Below are positions 49,507 through 57,724 of a stretch of 57,724 bases of DNA, piece after piece. A program made the position numbers and the translations under genes. Every line of letters starts with the position of its first letter. The stretch's first letter is position 1. Source of the stretch: Oscillospiraceae bacterium (GTDB lineage Bacteria; Bacillota; Clostridia; Oscillospirales; UBA929); contig JAISCT010000079.1 of assembly GCA_031265355.1 (NCBI GenBank), positions 1 through 57,724 of the forward strand, written 5' to 3'. The notes under the pieces are model-generated. The model saw nothing but the letters and a program-made list of their open reading frames with translations, was not told the origin of the DNA and made no database searches.

Positions 49507-52500
49507 ACTGCGCAAATGCGATGCAAAGAGGCGCGCAATCGTCCGCGTCCCACGCGAACACCTTGACGCTGTAGTCGCCGCTCAGGGCGCTTGCGTCAAG
49601 GGTGATCGTCTCCGCCTCAAGGCGCCTGTCGTCCGGCACGGCCAACGTCTTGGTCTCGACAGCCGCGAGCCTGCCATCTTGCGCGTACACAGCCGCGACG
49701 ATATTTGCTTTTTTCTCTGTGCCGCTGTTGTTACGGATGCTGGCGCGAATGGTCAGCGTCCCGCTGTCTTCGGTCACTGTCGGGATGAGATCCGTGCCTT
49801 GGCCCATCAGGTAGAAATCGTCGTCTGTGGTGTACTCGTACTGGAACAGGAACGAGTGGATATTCGCCACATGCCTGCCCGTACCCTGCAGTTCGATATA
49901 TACGTCATGGACGCCGCTGACATTCGGAGCCGAGATGACGCCGACGCCGTTTGTGTATACCGTCCAGGTCGAGCCGTTCGGCGGCATGCCGATGTCCGCG
50001 ATGACCGGCCCGTCCAGCGCGTCAAGATGTACAAGCGCGCGGGCGTTCGGGCAGTCGTTTATGACGCCGGCATAGTTGACAATGGCCTTTGTGAACCATT
50101 TTTCGCCTGTGCCGAAGTCAATGTACTTGTAGTGTATCCAGGCGCCGGGTTTCGAGCCGCCGATATTCGTCACTGTCACGCCCGAGATCGTCTCGCCGCT
50201 GATGCTGACGCCGGAGACGCCTGATGTCGCCTCGGACTTGATGTTGTCGGAGCTGCCGTCCGCGCCGGTGATGGTGCCGGAGGCGCTGTTGTATCCGACG
50301 GCTTCCAGTTCAACCCAGGCTTTTCGGACAGCGATCAGTTTCGCGACGGCGGCGTCAATCGCGTCAATCGCGGCGGAGATTTCGCGGTTTGCCGCATCAG
50401 AGTCGTCATAGACAGCTTGCCCCGCCTCGACGGCGGCGGCGACCGCCGGTTTCTCGTCCGCGCCGTAATCCGGTGAATCCACAGCCGCCTGACCGTTCCG
50501 GATCGCCAGCAGCAGATCGGATTTGTCTGTGAACGCATAGGCGGAACCGAACAATTCCAGCTCTGAGATCGAGAGATTACCGGCTGCGTCTGTTACGCTG
50601 AGGCGGTAGATCTTGTACTTTCCGGGACTTTCGACGGCAAACGGCCTTGTGTAGCGCACCCATTCCCAAGACTCGCCGGAGCGCGCGTCGAGCGGTGTCC
50701 ACTGCGTGCCGTCATTGGTTCCGTAAAGGGTCCATGCGGTCGGATATGTACCTGCGGCGGTACCGGAGGATATCGTGTACATGGTCACGGCAGCCGGCTT
50801 GTTGAACGAATAATGAATCTCCGCCGTCCGGGACGTCCACGTCGTGTTGGCGCCGTTTGAATTGTTGAACAGGTTCGCGCCGTTTGTCGCGCCTGGCAGG
50901 TATGCATTGATTGTTGCGGCGTCGACGGCCGGCATGGTTGAGGTCGAAACAGATACGGTGGGCAGCGTCAGATCCTTCAGCACGTCGGGCGTGTATTCAT
51001 CCGTCGTCAGCGACGGCGGCAGCGCGTCCGCTCCCGAACCCCACGCGGATGGGTTCGGACCCATGTCAAAATCAATCGTGTGGTTGCCCTGGAACGCGCT
51101 CATCTCGAAATAAGACTTTGTGTGCGCTTGTCCGTCGAGTTTGACGCCCTGCACGTACTTGTTCGCCTTGCTGTTGTTCGGGGCGTTGATAACAATCACA
51201 TCGCCGTTGTCGCGGGTGATTGTCGCCTTTTTGAACAGCGGCGCACCGATGGCGAACGTGCCGTTGCCCATGCTGACCGGATAGATGCCCAGCGCCGACA
51301 GGACATACCAGCAAGACATCTCGCCGTTGTCCTCATCGCCCAGGTAGCCCTGCCCGATGTCCTGGCCGGCGTACATGCGGTCGAGTATGTCGCGTACAAG
51401 CGCTTGGGTTTTATACGCCTGCCCGGCGAACAGGTACATATAGGGGATGTGATGGCTCGGCTGATTGTTGAATCCGAACTGCCCAAGCTTGCCCTCTCGG
51501 GATTCGTAACCCTCGTGCAAGCCTCCGTACTCACCCATGTCGAGGCCGTTGGTGGCAATCGTCGCGTCGAGTTTGGCGCCCAGCGCTTCTCTGCCGCCCA
51601 TGATGTTCGCTAAGCCCTGCGCGTCCTGTGGGGCATACGTCGCGTAATTCCAGCCGTTTTGCTCCGTGCTGCCCCATCTCCACTTCAGTGGGTCATAGGT
51701 GGAGGCGGACGGAACCAGCGCGCCGCCGATGCCGTTTGAACCTTGCGTCCTGCCCTTGAAGAACCCAACGGACGTGTCGTAGAGGTTCACATAGTTGCGC
51801 GCGCGGTTGAGATAGTAAACGGACTCGTCATTGTACTGTTTCCATGCGGCGGAGAGCGGCGTCTCCCGGTCGCGCAGTGCGGCGGCCATGTGGCCGATGC
51901 CGAAGTCGTTGATATAGCCCTCGAGAGACCATGACATATTCTCGCCCGAGCCTGACGAACCGGCGTAGGTGTATCCGTAGAACATATTCGTGTCGGAGTT
52001 CGAGCGGCCGGCATAGGGCGAAGAGCCGTTCGCCTGGTATGCCGACGCGTTTTTCAGCGCGGATTTGTACGCGTTCAGATGGTCAAATTGGATGCCGCGC
52101 ATGATAGAGTCGCCAAAAATGACGTCGGAGCTTGTGCCGACCATCGAGTTTGTACCGGCGGGCGCTATCCATCGTGGAAGGGAATCATTGTCAAGATAGT
52201 GCTGTACAAGGCCGTCGAGCAGCTCGGTGTCCTTGTCCGGCAGGAGCAGCGCGTATGTCGCCCATGTCGTGCGGTACGTGTCCCAGAAACCGTTGTTGTA
52301 ATACAGCTTGCCGGACTTTACCGTTGGAGCGGCCGTGTTGCCAGTATACGGCGAGGCATAGCGCCAGTCGGGCGCTTCGTTTGTGCCGGTATTTTCGCTG
52401 AGATTGTTCGGATACATGAAGCCGCGGTAGAGGTTTGAATAGAATGTGACATTCTGCTCGTAAGTCGCACCCTCGATTTTCACCGTGCCCAGTCTTGTGT

Positions 52501-54553
52501 TCCACTCGGCCAGGGCTTTGGCGCATATTGTATCGAAGTCGTCGGAATCGGGGATTTCAAGCGTCAGGTTCTTTTTGGCCTGATCTGCGCTTAAAAAGCT
52601 GGTCGCCACCTTGAGCTCGACGACCGTCGCGCCGCTCGGCCCGTTGCCAAGGTCGGCAAAACTCGCCACACCTTGGTTGGCATTGGCCGCGATGTTATAA
52701 TGGCTGGACGGAACTGCGGAGAACACGCCGTAGACATACATGCGGCGCATGCCGTTGGACGCGTGCTCTGAATATGTGGCGAACGAGCTGCCGTCATAGG
52801 TGATGTTTGCAGCGGCTGTCGTGAGCTGGCTGTTGCCTGACGAAAGCAGAACGTTCCGATACGCGCTGCCCGCCGGGAATGTGAAACGGATGACGGCGGC
52901 GTGATCGGTCGGAGTCACTTCCACTTTGACGCCGGGGGCTCTGCCGCCCTCTGCATCAAGGGTTACGCCATAATAGTGGGCATGCGCCACTTCATTGTCG
53001 TGCCGGAACGTCGTGCCGCGGCCGCTGACGGCGGTGGAGGCCGCCCCGGTCGAAGCGACGTTTGTCACGGAGTCCGCGCCAAACTGATAGGTGCCGCGCT
53101 CGCCAATCCAGTGGGAAGGCTCGTGGCTGATCTGGATGTTGCGGAACGTGTTCGACGACTGCGTCCAGTGGTACGGGTCGGAACCGCTGTTCGCCGTCGC
53201 CGGACACCAGAAGTTGAAACCGAACGGCCATGTGACGGCAGGCACCGTGAGGCCGCGGGAGAAACCGGAGTCGTTGTTCGTACCGCGCAGGATGTTGGTG
53301 TAGTCCGCCAGGTTCGTGACGACAGGATCGTCCGCGCGGTAGATGGAGATGTCGTCAAAGTAGGTCGAAACATTTTTACCCGGCGTCCCGCCGTTCTTCT
53401 CGAAGCCGACGATGATCTGGCTGATGGTCTTGCCGCTGGCGACAGCGCCGATGTTGCTCAGAATACGCAACCATTGGTTGGTGTCCATCATCTTGGACTC
53501 GCCTTGGGCGGCGGGAGAAACAACTGTCCCGTACTGGTCGGCGGCGCCGAGATCCTTGAGGCGCGTGCCGTCTGAAAAGGCCAGATCGATAGACGCATAC
53601 ATGCTGGTATACTCATAGTCGTAGTTCGTGACGGACTGGCCGCCGACATTTGGCAGCACCATGTAAGACAACTGGGTATTTGGATAAACTTGGATGTCAA
53701 GCCCGCTGTAAATCGCCGTGTAGCTGGATGCGTTTTCCACTGTTTTCGTGCCGTTCACAGCGAGGGAAGCCGCGCCTGTCCAGCCCCTGCCGCTGGCGCC
53801 GCCGCCCCATATGCTGGAGGGGCCTGTCGTCGTTTGCGGGTAGAGGTAATCCGTCGTGCCGCTGAAGCCGGACGTCTGGATATGATCGCCCAGCCCAAAG
53901 CCCGAGAACTGGATCGTCGACGAATTGGTCTCGCTGCCGTTCTGGTTCGAGTTGTTGCGTTGCGTGACCGTCAGCCGGAAGTATGTATAAGATTCGGCAT
54001 TGTCAATTGCGAACATTTTCATTTCCTGGTTGCTGTTCCATGTCACGTTGGCGCGCGCGTCGAGCTCGACCCAGTTTGTGTTGTCGTTTGACGCGGAAAT
54101 CGTCCACGCGCGCAACGTCCGCGAGATATAGCTGGTGTCGTCGTTCGCGCCTTGGATGTAGTAGGCTTTGGGTGCGATCGCGGAGGAAAACCGGAATGTG
54201 AAGGCCAGCGGCAGCGCGTTGCCGCCCGTTGAGCAGAATTTCGTGCCCGCGTCGCGGTCCACCAGGGTCGCCGGGCCTTCGCTGCCGCTTGTGGAGGGCG
54301 TTCCTCCCGCGGCGTTTGTCGCGGAAATCGGATTTGCGCCTTGATAATTGGTGAACTCGCCAATCAGCGTTTGCGTGACCGTGCCCGTCCCTGTCACGCC
54401 CGAAGAAGCGACGGGAAGGATGTCGATAACGGGATCTCCGCTTTCAAACGACGTATAAAAACTGTCCGATGCGGCGAACGCGGGCAGAGATACCCCCAGA
54501 GAAGCGGACAGAATGATGGCAAGCGCCAAAAAATAAGAAAGTACGCGTTTCAT
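49505..54553 (-). CDS. Giant secreted GH92 alpha-mannosidase
   Basis: A 1682-residue secreted enzyme. Signal peptide (to about 30), F5/8C-like domain (about 70-200), GH92 catalytic region (about 390-1190), second F5/8C domain, helical linker, CBM6-like domain (about 1420-1580) and the shared C-terminal module. GH92 marks: GFWDTYRTTWATYALLLPDK, PRWIAPAGTNSMVGTSSDVI, NQPSHHIPYMYLFAGQ and LGDEDNGEMSCWYVLSALGI (Glu1078). GH92 enzymes are calcium-dependent exo-alpha-mannosidases, trimming side chains of yeast mannan or high-mannose N-glycans. ATG 54553, GGAGG upstream. Partner of the GH76 enzyme. Confidence 0.95.
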   Translation of the reverse strand: MKRVLSYFLALAIILSASLGVSLPAFAASDSFYTSFESGDPVIDILPVASSGVTGTGTVTQTLIGEFTNYQGANPISATNAAGGTPSTSGSEGPATLVDRDAGTKFCSTGGNALPLAFTFRFSSAIAPKAYYIQGANDDTSYISRTLRAWTISASNDNTNWVELDARANVTWNSNQEMKMFAIDNAESYTYFRLTVTQRNNSNQNGSETNSSTIQFSGFGLGDHIQTSGFSGTTDYLYPQTTTGPSSIWGGGASGRGWTGAASLAVNGTKTVENASSYTAIYSGLDIQVYPNTQLSYMVLPNVGGQSVTNYDYEYTSMYASIDLAFSDGTRLKDLGAADQYGTVVSPAAQGESKMMDTNQWLRILSNIGAVASGKTISQIIVGFEKNGGTPGKNVSTYFDDISIYRADDPVVTNLADYTNILRGTNNDSGFSRGLTVPAVTWPFGFNFWCPATANSGSDPYHWTQSSNTFRNIQISHEPSHWIGERGTYQFGADSVTNVASTGAASTAVSGRGTTFRHDNEVAHAHYYGVTLDAEGGRAPGVKVEVTPTDHAAVIRFTFPAGSAYRNVLLSSGNSQLTTAAANITYDGSSFATYSEHASNGMRRMYVYGVFSAVPSSHYNIAANANQGVASFADLGNGPSGATVVELKVATSFLSADQAKKNLTLEIPDSDDFDTICAKALAEWNTRLGTVKIEGATYEQNVTFYSNLYRGFMYPNNLSENTGTNEAPDWRYASPYTGNTAAPTVKSGKLYYNNGFWDTYRTTWATYALLLPDKDTELLDGLVQHYLDNDSLPRWIAPAGTNSMVGTSSDVIFGDSIMRGIQFDHLNAYKSALKNASAYQANGSSPYAGRSNSDTNMFYGYTYAGSSGSGENMSWSLEGYINDFGIGHMAAALRDRETPLSAAWKQYNDESVYYLNRARNYVNLYDTSVGFFKGRTQGSNGIGGALVPSASTYDPLKWRWGSTEQNGWNYATYAPQDAQGLANIMGGREALGAKLDATIATNGLDMGEYGGLHEGYESREGKLGQFGFNNQPSHHIPYMYLFAGQAYKTQALVRDILDRMYAGQDIGQGYLGDEDNGEMSCWYVLSALGIYPVSMGNGTFAIGAPLFKKATITRDNGDVIVINAPNNSKANKYVQGVKLDGQAHTKSYFEMSAFQGNHTIDFDMGPNPSAWGSGADALPPSLTTDEYTPDVLKDLTLPTVSVSTSTMPAVDAATINAYLPGATNGANLFNNSNGANTTWTSRTAEIHYSFNKPAAVTMYTISSGTAAGTYPTAWTLYGTNDGTQWTPLDARSGESWEWVRYTRPFAVESPGKYKIYRLSVTDAAGNLSISELELFGSAYAFTDKSDLLLAIRNGQAAVDSPDYGADEKPAVAAAVEAGQAVYDDSDAANREISAAIDAIDAAVAKLIAVRKAWVELEAVGYNSASGTITGADGSSDNIKSEATSGVSGVSISGETISGVTVTNIGGSKPGAWIHYKYIDFGTGEKWFTKAIVNYAGVINDCPNARALVHLDALDGPVIADIGMPPNGSTWTVYTNGVGVISAPNVSGVHDVYIELQGTGRHVANIHSFLFQYEYTTDDDFYLMGQGTDLIPTVTEDSGTLTIRASIRNNSGTEKKANIVAAVYAQDGRLAAVETKTLAVPDDRRLEAETITLDASALSGDYSVKVFAWDADDCAPLCIAFAQ

Positions 54554-54621
54554 GAGACGTGTTTCCTCCTTAGCGTAAATTTTGTCAACCTGTGACGTGT
54601 GTGCCGGCAAGCTGCGTGCAG

Positions 54622-55695
54622 TCAGGCTCTTTCTGCGTTTGAAAGGCGTGTGGAGGGCGGCACGGAGACGAGAAGGAACGAGCCCTCCCCTTCCAATAAA
54701 AAGCCGGCGCTTCCGCTGGGTACGAAGGCGCAGTCCCCTTTGCGCACGTCGAGGGAATCCTCCGGGCTGCGCAGGAAAGCGCGCCCCTCGGCACACAGGA
54801 GGCAAAGGAAGCTATTATCATCCATATTTTTCCTGTACGAGCCGTTCAAATCCAAGCGATCCGTAATAAAGTAGGGCGTTGCGGCCAGCCGCCGGCATTG
54901 ATAGCCGACCGCCTCTTCTAACGTGGGTTGCACCTGCAACCCACAACCCAAATTCTTGTTTTTTGTTGCCGCTTCGCGGCAACAAGGTACTAAAACCGGC
55001 GGGGCAGGCATGCGTTCGGGCGGCGTCGAAGCCTGCAGCGAAACAACATCCAGCGCCTTGTCGATATGCAGCGGCCTTTCCCGGCCGCTTACATCTTTCC
55101 GCCCGTAATCGTACACACGGTAAGTGGAATTGGAGTTTTCCTGGATCTCCGCCAGCACAATGCCGGCGCCTATCGCGTGGAGGGTGCCGGCTTCGATGAT
55201 AAACACATCGCCGCGCCGCACAGGGCAAGGGCGAAGAAGTTCTGTGACAGTTCCGTTCGCCAGGCGCGAACGCAGCTCTTCTTTTGTGGCGTCCCGCCGA
55301 AGCCCATAATACAGGAATGCCCCTGGGTCATGATCCAAAACAACCCACATCTCCGTCTTGCCAGGTTCCCCCTCCACGCGGTAAGCATAGGTATCGTCCG
55401 GGTGTACTTGCACCGAAAGGGGCTGTTTGGCGTCGATGAGCTTAACGAGGATAGGGAAGGAGGCATATCCGCGGCAGTTCTCCCCAAGCAGGTCTGGATG
55501 CGCCCGCGCGAAAACGTCAAATGAAGTGCCCGCCATAGCGCCGCTGGCAATCACGCAGCAGCCGTCTTTGTGAGCCGACAGTTCCCAGCTCTCCGCTACG
55601 ACGGGGAGATTGGTCACTTTTCCATAGTCGCGCCGCAAAGCGCCGCCGCCCCAAAGATAGTCTTTGAACGCGGGCCGCAGTAAGAAAGGTAGCAT
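54622..55695 (-). CDS. manA: Mannose-6-phosphate isomerase with in-frame repeat insertion
   Basis: A 357-residue type I isomerase (mannose-6-P to fructose-6-P). Zinc and active-site segments are present: LSVQVHPDD, KTEMWVVLDHDPGAFLYYGL, EAGTLHAIGAG, ENSNSTYRVYDYGR. The family length in Firmicutes is about 315. The excess includes residues 235-260 or so, VPCCREAATKNKNLGCGLQV, encoded by a copy of the 74-76 bp repeat (54917-54992), before the C-terminal sandwich. The frame stays open, so a full product is possible, with the insert in a surface linker. GGAGA eight bases before ATG. First of the minus-strand mannan genes. Confidence 0.9.
   Translation of the reverse strand: MLPFLLRPAFKDYLWGGGALRRDYGKVTNLPVVAESWELSAHKDGCCVIASGAMAGTSFDVFARAHPDLLGENCRGYASFPILVKLIDAKQPLSVQVHPDDTYAYRVEGEPGKTEMWVVLDHDPGAFLYYGLRRDATKEELRSRLANGTVTELLRPCPVRRGDVFIIEAGTLHAIGAGIVLAEIQENSNSTYRVYDYGRKDVSGRERPLHIDKALDVVSLQASTPPERMPAPPVLVPCCREAATKNKNLGCGLQVQPTLEEAVGYQCRRLAATPYFITDRLDLNGSYRKNMDDNSFLCLLCAEGRAFLRSPEDSLDVRKGDCAFVPSGSAGFLLEGEGSFLLVSVPPSTRLSNAERA
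54917..54992 (-). repeat. Double-hairpin repeat, copy B, inside manA
   Basis: A 76-base copy of the element at 42672-42745, in opposite orientation, with two extra G residues (TTTGGGTTG against TTTGTTG) and one substitution. It is translated as part of ManA without a stop codon. Confidence 0.87.
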
Positions 55696-55794
55696 GTAAA
55701 AGTCTCCTTATACCGCCTCTTCTATCGGGTATCAGTTCACAATATTCGCGTTGAGATTGTCAAAAAAACCAACTGGTCGCGTCGACAAATTCTC

Positions 55795-55823
55795 TTGTGA
55801 GCAAAAGAAAAATATGATACAAT
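55795..55823 (+). promoter_or_regulatory. Sigma-A-type promoter of the ROK kinase
   Basis: TTGTGA (55795-55800), a 17-base spacer, TACAAT (55818-55823), 45 bases before the ATG, in the divergent region with manA. Confidence 0.65.
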
Positions 55824-55867
55824 ATAGGAAAGATTTATATCATCTATTCAAACAAGGAGGCGATGCA

Positions 55868-56833
55868 ATGAAACGTTACATAGGCATCGATTTGGGCGGA
55901 ACCAATATCAAGGCCGCCTTGGTGGACGGCGGGCACCAGATTTTGATTGAAAAAAGCAAACCCACTCTGCTTCCGAGGCCCGCGGAAGACATTTGCGCGG
56001 ATATCGTCGCGGTTGTCCGGGACATTCTGTCTCAGGCCGGGCTGAGCGCAGGGGACGTCTGCGGCGGGGGGATCGGATGCCCGGGCATGGTGGACGGGAA
56101 GCGGGGCATTGTCTCTTACTCCAACAACCTGGCGTGGCGGGACGTCGAACTTGGCCCGATGCTGGAACGCGCCATAGGATGTCCATTTTATTTAGAAAAT
56201 GACGCCAACGCCGCCGCGCTGGGAGAAGCCAGGGCCGGCAGCGCGAAGGGCGCGGAAAGCGCCGTGATTGTCACGTTAGGCACAGGCGTGGGCGCGGGTA
56301 TCGTGATAGGCGGGCGGCTGCACACCGGGTACAGCGGAACGGCAAGCGAATTCGGACATATGGTCATCGTGCGCGGCGGCAGCCGCTGTACTTGCGGGCG
56401 AAAGGGCTGCCTGGAGGCGTACGCTTCCGCCACGGGGCTTATCCGCATGACATGGGAAGCCATGGAGGAGGAGCCAAACAGCCGATTGTGGGCGATCGCC
56501 CCTTCCCGCGAAGAGGTAAGCGGCCGCACCGCCTTCGAAGGCGTTCGATTGGGGGATGAAACCGCCAGGCGCGTGGTAGCTCTGTACATTGATTATTTGG
56601 CGTGCGGCGCCGCCAGTATCATCAACGCGCTGCAGCCGGAGATTCTCAGTTTGGGCGGCGGCATAGCAAAAGAAGGGGAGGCGCTTTTGCAGCCCCTCAG
56701 AGAGAAAGTATACGCGGAGGTCTTTGGCGGGCGCGGCCATCGGCATACCCGCATCGAGCAGTGCACCCTCGGATACAAAGCCGGCCTTATCGGCGCGGCA
56801 ATCCTGGCCGAAGACAACGCGGACGCATCATGA
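55868..56833 (+). CDS. ROK family sugar kinase (glucokinase-like)
   Basis: A 321-residue kinase. ATP-binding IGIDLGGTNIKAALVD at the start, LENDANAAALGEARAG (catalytic Asp in NDAN), VTLGTGVGAGIVIGGRL, and the ROK zinc motif EFGHMVIVRGGSRCTCGRKG with its Cys cluster. C-terminal EILSLGGGIAKEG. Intact and of usual length. AAGGAGG before ATG 55868; a longer in-frame start at 55751 lacks support. Divergent from manA, so it probably phosphorylates mannose or glucose released from glycans. Confidence 0.93.
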   Translation: MKRYIGIDLGGTNIKAALVDGGHQILIEKSKPTLLPRPAEDICADIVAVVRDILSQAGLSAGDVCGGGIGCPGMVDGKRGIVSYSNNLAWRDVELGPMLERAIGCPFYLENDANAAALGEARAGSAKGAESAVIVTLGTGVGAGIVIGGRLHTGYSGTASEFGHMVIVRGGSRCTCGRKGCLEAYASATGLIRMTWEAMEEEPNSRLWAIAPSREEVSGRTAFEGVRLGDETARRVVALYIDYLACGAASIINALQPEILSLGGGIAKEGEALLQPLREKVYAEVFGGRGHRHTRIEQCTLGYKAGLIGAAILAEDNADAS

Positions 56834-56852
56834 TAAGGCAAGAAAGAGAACC

Positions 56853-56889
56853 AAAGGCGGGTAAGACCCAAACGGTCTTACCCGCCTTT
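56853..56889. terminator. Bidirectional terminator
   Basis: Perfect 16-bp stem AAAGGCGGGTAAGACC/GGTCTTACCCGCCTTT with a 5-base loop, between the converging kinase and binding-protein genes. Confidence 0.87.
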
Positions 56890-56897
56890 CTTCATAA

Positions 56898-57724
56898 TCA
56901 GCCGTTGTCCTTGGTCGTCACTTTGACCCCCGTGTCATTGTCTTTGCTGGCGAGCGCTTTGCCGCTGAGCGCGTCCACGGCGGCTTTCAGACCGTCGTAG
57001 CCCATCTTGTACGGATCTTGCTGCATGGTGGCGTCGATGGCGCCGCTATCCAGCAGTTTTCTGGTGTCGTCGGAATAGTCAAAACCGACCACAGGGATTT
57101 CATTCGCTCTGCCCGCCTGTTCCACCGCGTTGCCCACACCAACGGAAGACCCCTCGTTGCAGCCATAGAAACCCACGAGATCGGAATTGGCGGACATGAA
57201 ATCCGTCGCCTGATCATACGCTTTGTTCTTGTCGCCGTCGGAGTATGTCGTGGGGAGGATGGTGTATTCGGGATGCGTGGCGCTCATTTGTTCCTTGAAT
57301 CCGTTCTCACGCTCCATGGTGGTCTGCGCGCCGGACTGCGCGTTGACAATCGCAATCTTTCCGCTGGTCTTGCCGGCGGCAATCAGCAGTTCGGCCAGCG
57401 TATCGGCCGCCGTGGCGCCCGCCGCTTTGTTGTTTGTGCCAAAATGGGCGTCATATTTGTCAGTCTCCACACCGGAGTCCACTGTGACGACCACGATGCC
57501 AGCGGCTTTGGCCGCATCCACGGCCGGGCTCAACGCGCTCTTGTCCGAAGCGGCCAACAGGATGGCGTTCACGCCACCGGCCACCTGATTTTGCACGATG
57601 TCAGCCTGCTTGGACGCGTCGTTCTTTTCGCCGGAGTCAAAGGTAACCGTGACGCCGCCGATTTCCTTGGCGGCCGCTTCGGCGCCGTCGCGGACGCCCA
57701 GCCAGTGCTGGTCGATGTTGTCCA
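56898..57724 (-). CDS. Sugar ABC transporter substrate-binding protein, 5' end outside window
   Basis: The C-terminal 275 residues of a periplasmic-binding-protein-like lipoprotein of the RbsB/LacI type; the frame is open at the right edge. Family patterns: QVAGGVNAILLAASDKSALS, PAVDAAKAAGIVVVTVDSGV, FGTNNKAAGATAADTLAE, VVGFDYSDDTRKLLDSGAID, MQQDPYKMGYDGLKAAVDAL. It binds a pentose or hexose and delivers it to a permease/ATPase pair presumably beyond the window. Next to the ROK kinase and manA, so mannose or a related hexose is likely. Confidence 0.92.
   Translation of the reverse strand, partial: DNIDQHWLGVRDGAEAAAKEIGGVTVTFDSGEKNDASKQADIVQNQVAGGVNAILLAASDKSALSPAVDAAKAAGIVVVTVDSGVETDKYDAHFGTNNKAAGATAADTLAELLIAAGKTSGKIAIVNAQSGAQTTMERENGFKEQMSATHPEYTILPTTYSDGDKNKAYDQATDFMSANSDLVGFYGCNEGSSVGVGNAVEQAGRANEIPVVGFDYSDDTRKLLDSGAIDATMQQDPYKMGYDGLKAAVDALSGKALASKDNDTGVKVTTKDNG

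Noticed and set aside
1..57724. tRNA, rRNA or CRISPR arrays
   Set aside because: None recognised; no tRNA-like cloverleaf, rRNA-like conserved blocks or regularly spaced repeats were seen.

Overview
The window looks like a chromosomal segment of an anaerobic, spore-forming, motile, Gram-positive bacterium of the Clostridia. It carries a spore germination protease (gpr), a YabE-like 3D-domain protein, a Bacillus/Clostridium-type flagellar cluster (flgM-flgN-flgK-flgL-yviE-fliW-csrA) and strong purine-rich Shine-Dalgarno sites. Most of the DNA is GC-rich. The stretch from about 16.4 to 30.2 kb is visibly more AT-rich and full of small secreted proteins, broken genes and toxin-antitoxin (TA) remnants, so it reads as an accessory island. 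I found no rRNA, tRNA or CRISPR array.

Layout. 1-4.6 kb (minus strand): a subtilisin-like protease cut by the window edge, two tiny open frames, a lipoprotein serpin and a second lipoprotein. 4.7-14.9 kb (minus): two giant secreted glycosidases, a GH2 beta-galactosidase and a GH97 enzyme, probably one operon. 15.1-15.9 kb: degV. 16.5-30.2 kb: the accessory island, with a sigma-70-family (ECF-like) sigma factor and DUF4367 anti-sigma pair, a small secreted protein, a chymotrypsin-like protease with a streptogrisin/alpha-lytic-type prodomain, two orphan prodomain-only paralogues, a more distant prodomain-like lipoprotein, several other lipoproteins (two broken by frameshifts), a Fic toxin with a Phd/VbhA composite antitoxin, and a RelB/YafQ module with a degraded toxin. 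30.4-32.5 kb: gpr and the 3D-domain protein, convergent on a shared terminator. 32.8-44.5 kb (plus): flagellar rod, hook-filament junction, FlgM/FlgN, FliW/CsrA and MotA/MotB genes, with pgi and a P-loop ATPase between them. 44.7-57.7 kb: an alpha-mannan utilisation locus with a tandem GH76 enzyme, an AraC-type regulator, a GH92 alpha-mannosidase, mannose-6-phosphate isomerase, a ROK sugar kinase and a sugar-binding protein cut by the window edge.

How the genes work together. The four giant glycosidases share one C-terminal module of about 90 residues, although their catalytic families differ. GH76 plus GH92 would cut alpha-mannan to mannose; uptake by the ABC system, phosphorylation by the ROK kinase and ManA would send it to fructose-6-phosphate, the product of pgi upstream. 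The flagellar genes carry at least three sigma-D-type promoters with the same spacing, and FlgM and FliW/CsrA are in place to control them. A protease-and-inhibitor theme runs through the left half: a subtilase with its inhibitor prodomain, a serpin with an inhibitory-type hinge, and an S1 protease surrounded by detached copies of its own prodomain.

The most unusual points are the family of orphan protease prodomains downstream of a sigma/anti-sigma pair, the Phd-VbhA fusion antitoxin, a 74-76 bp double-hairpin repeat inserted in frame into manA, and domains nested inside the GH2 and GH76 enzymes. All assignments come from reading the sequence by eye; no database search was run.
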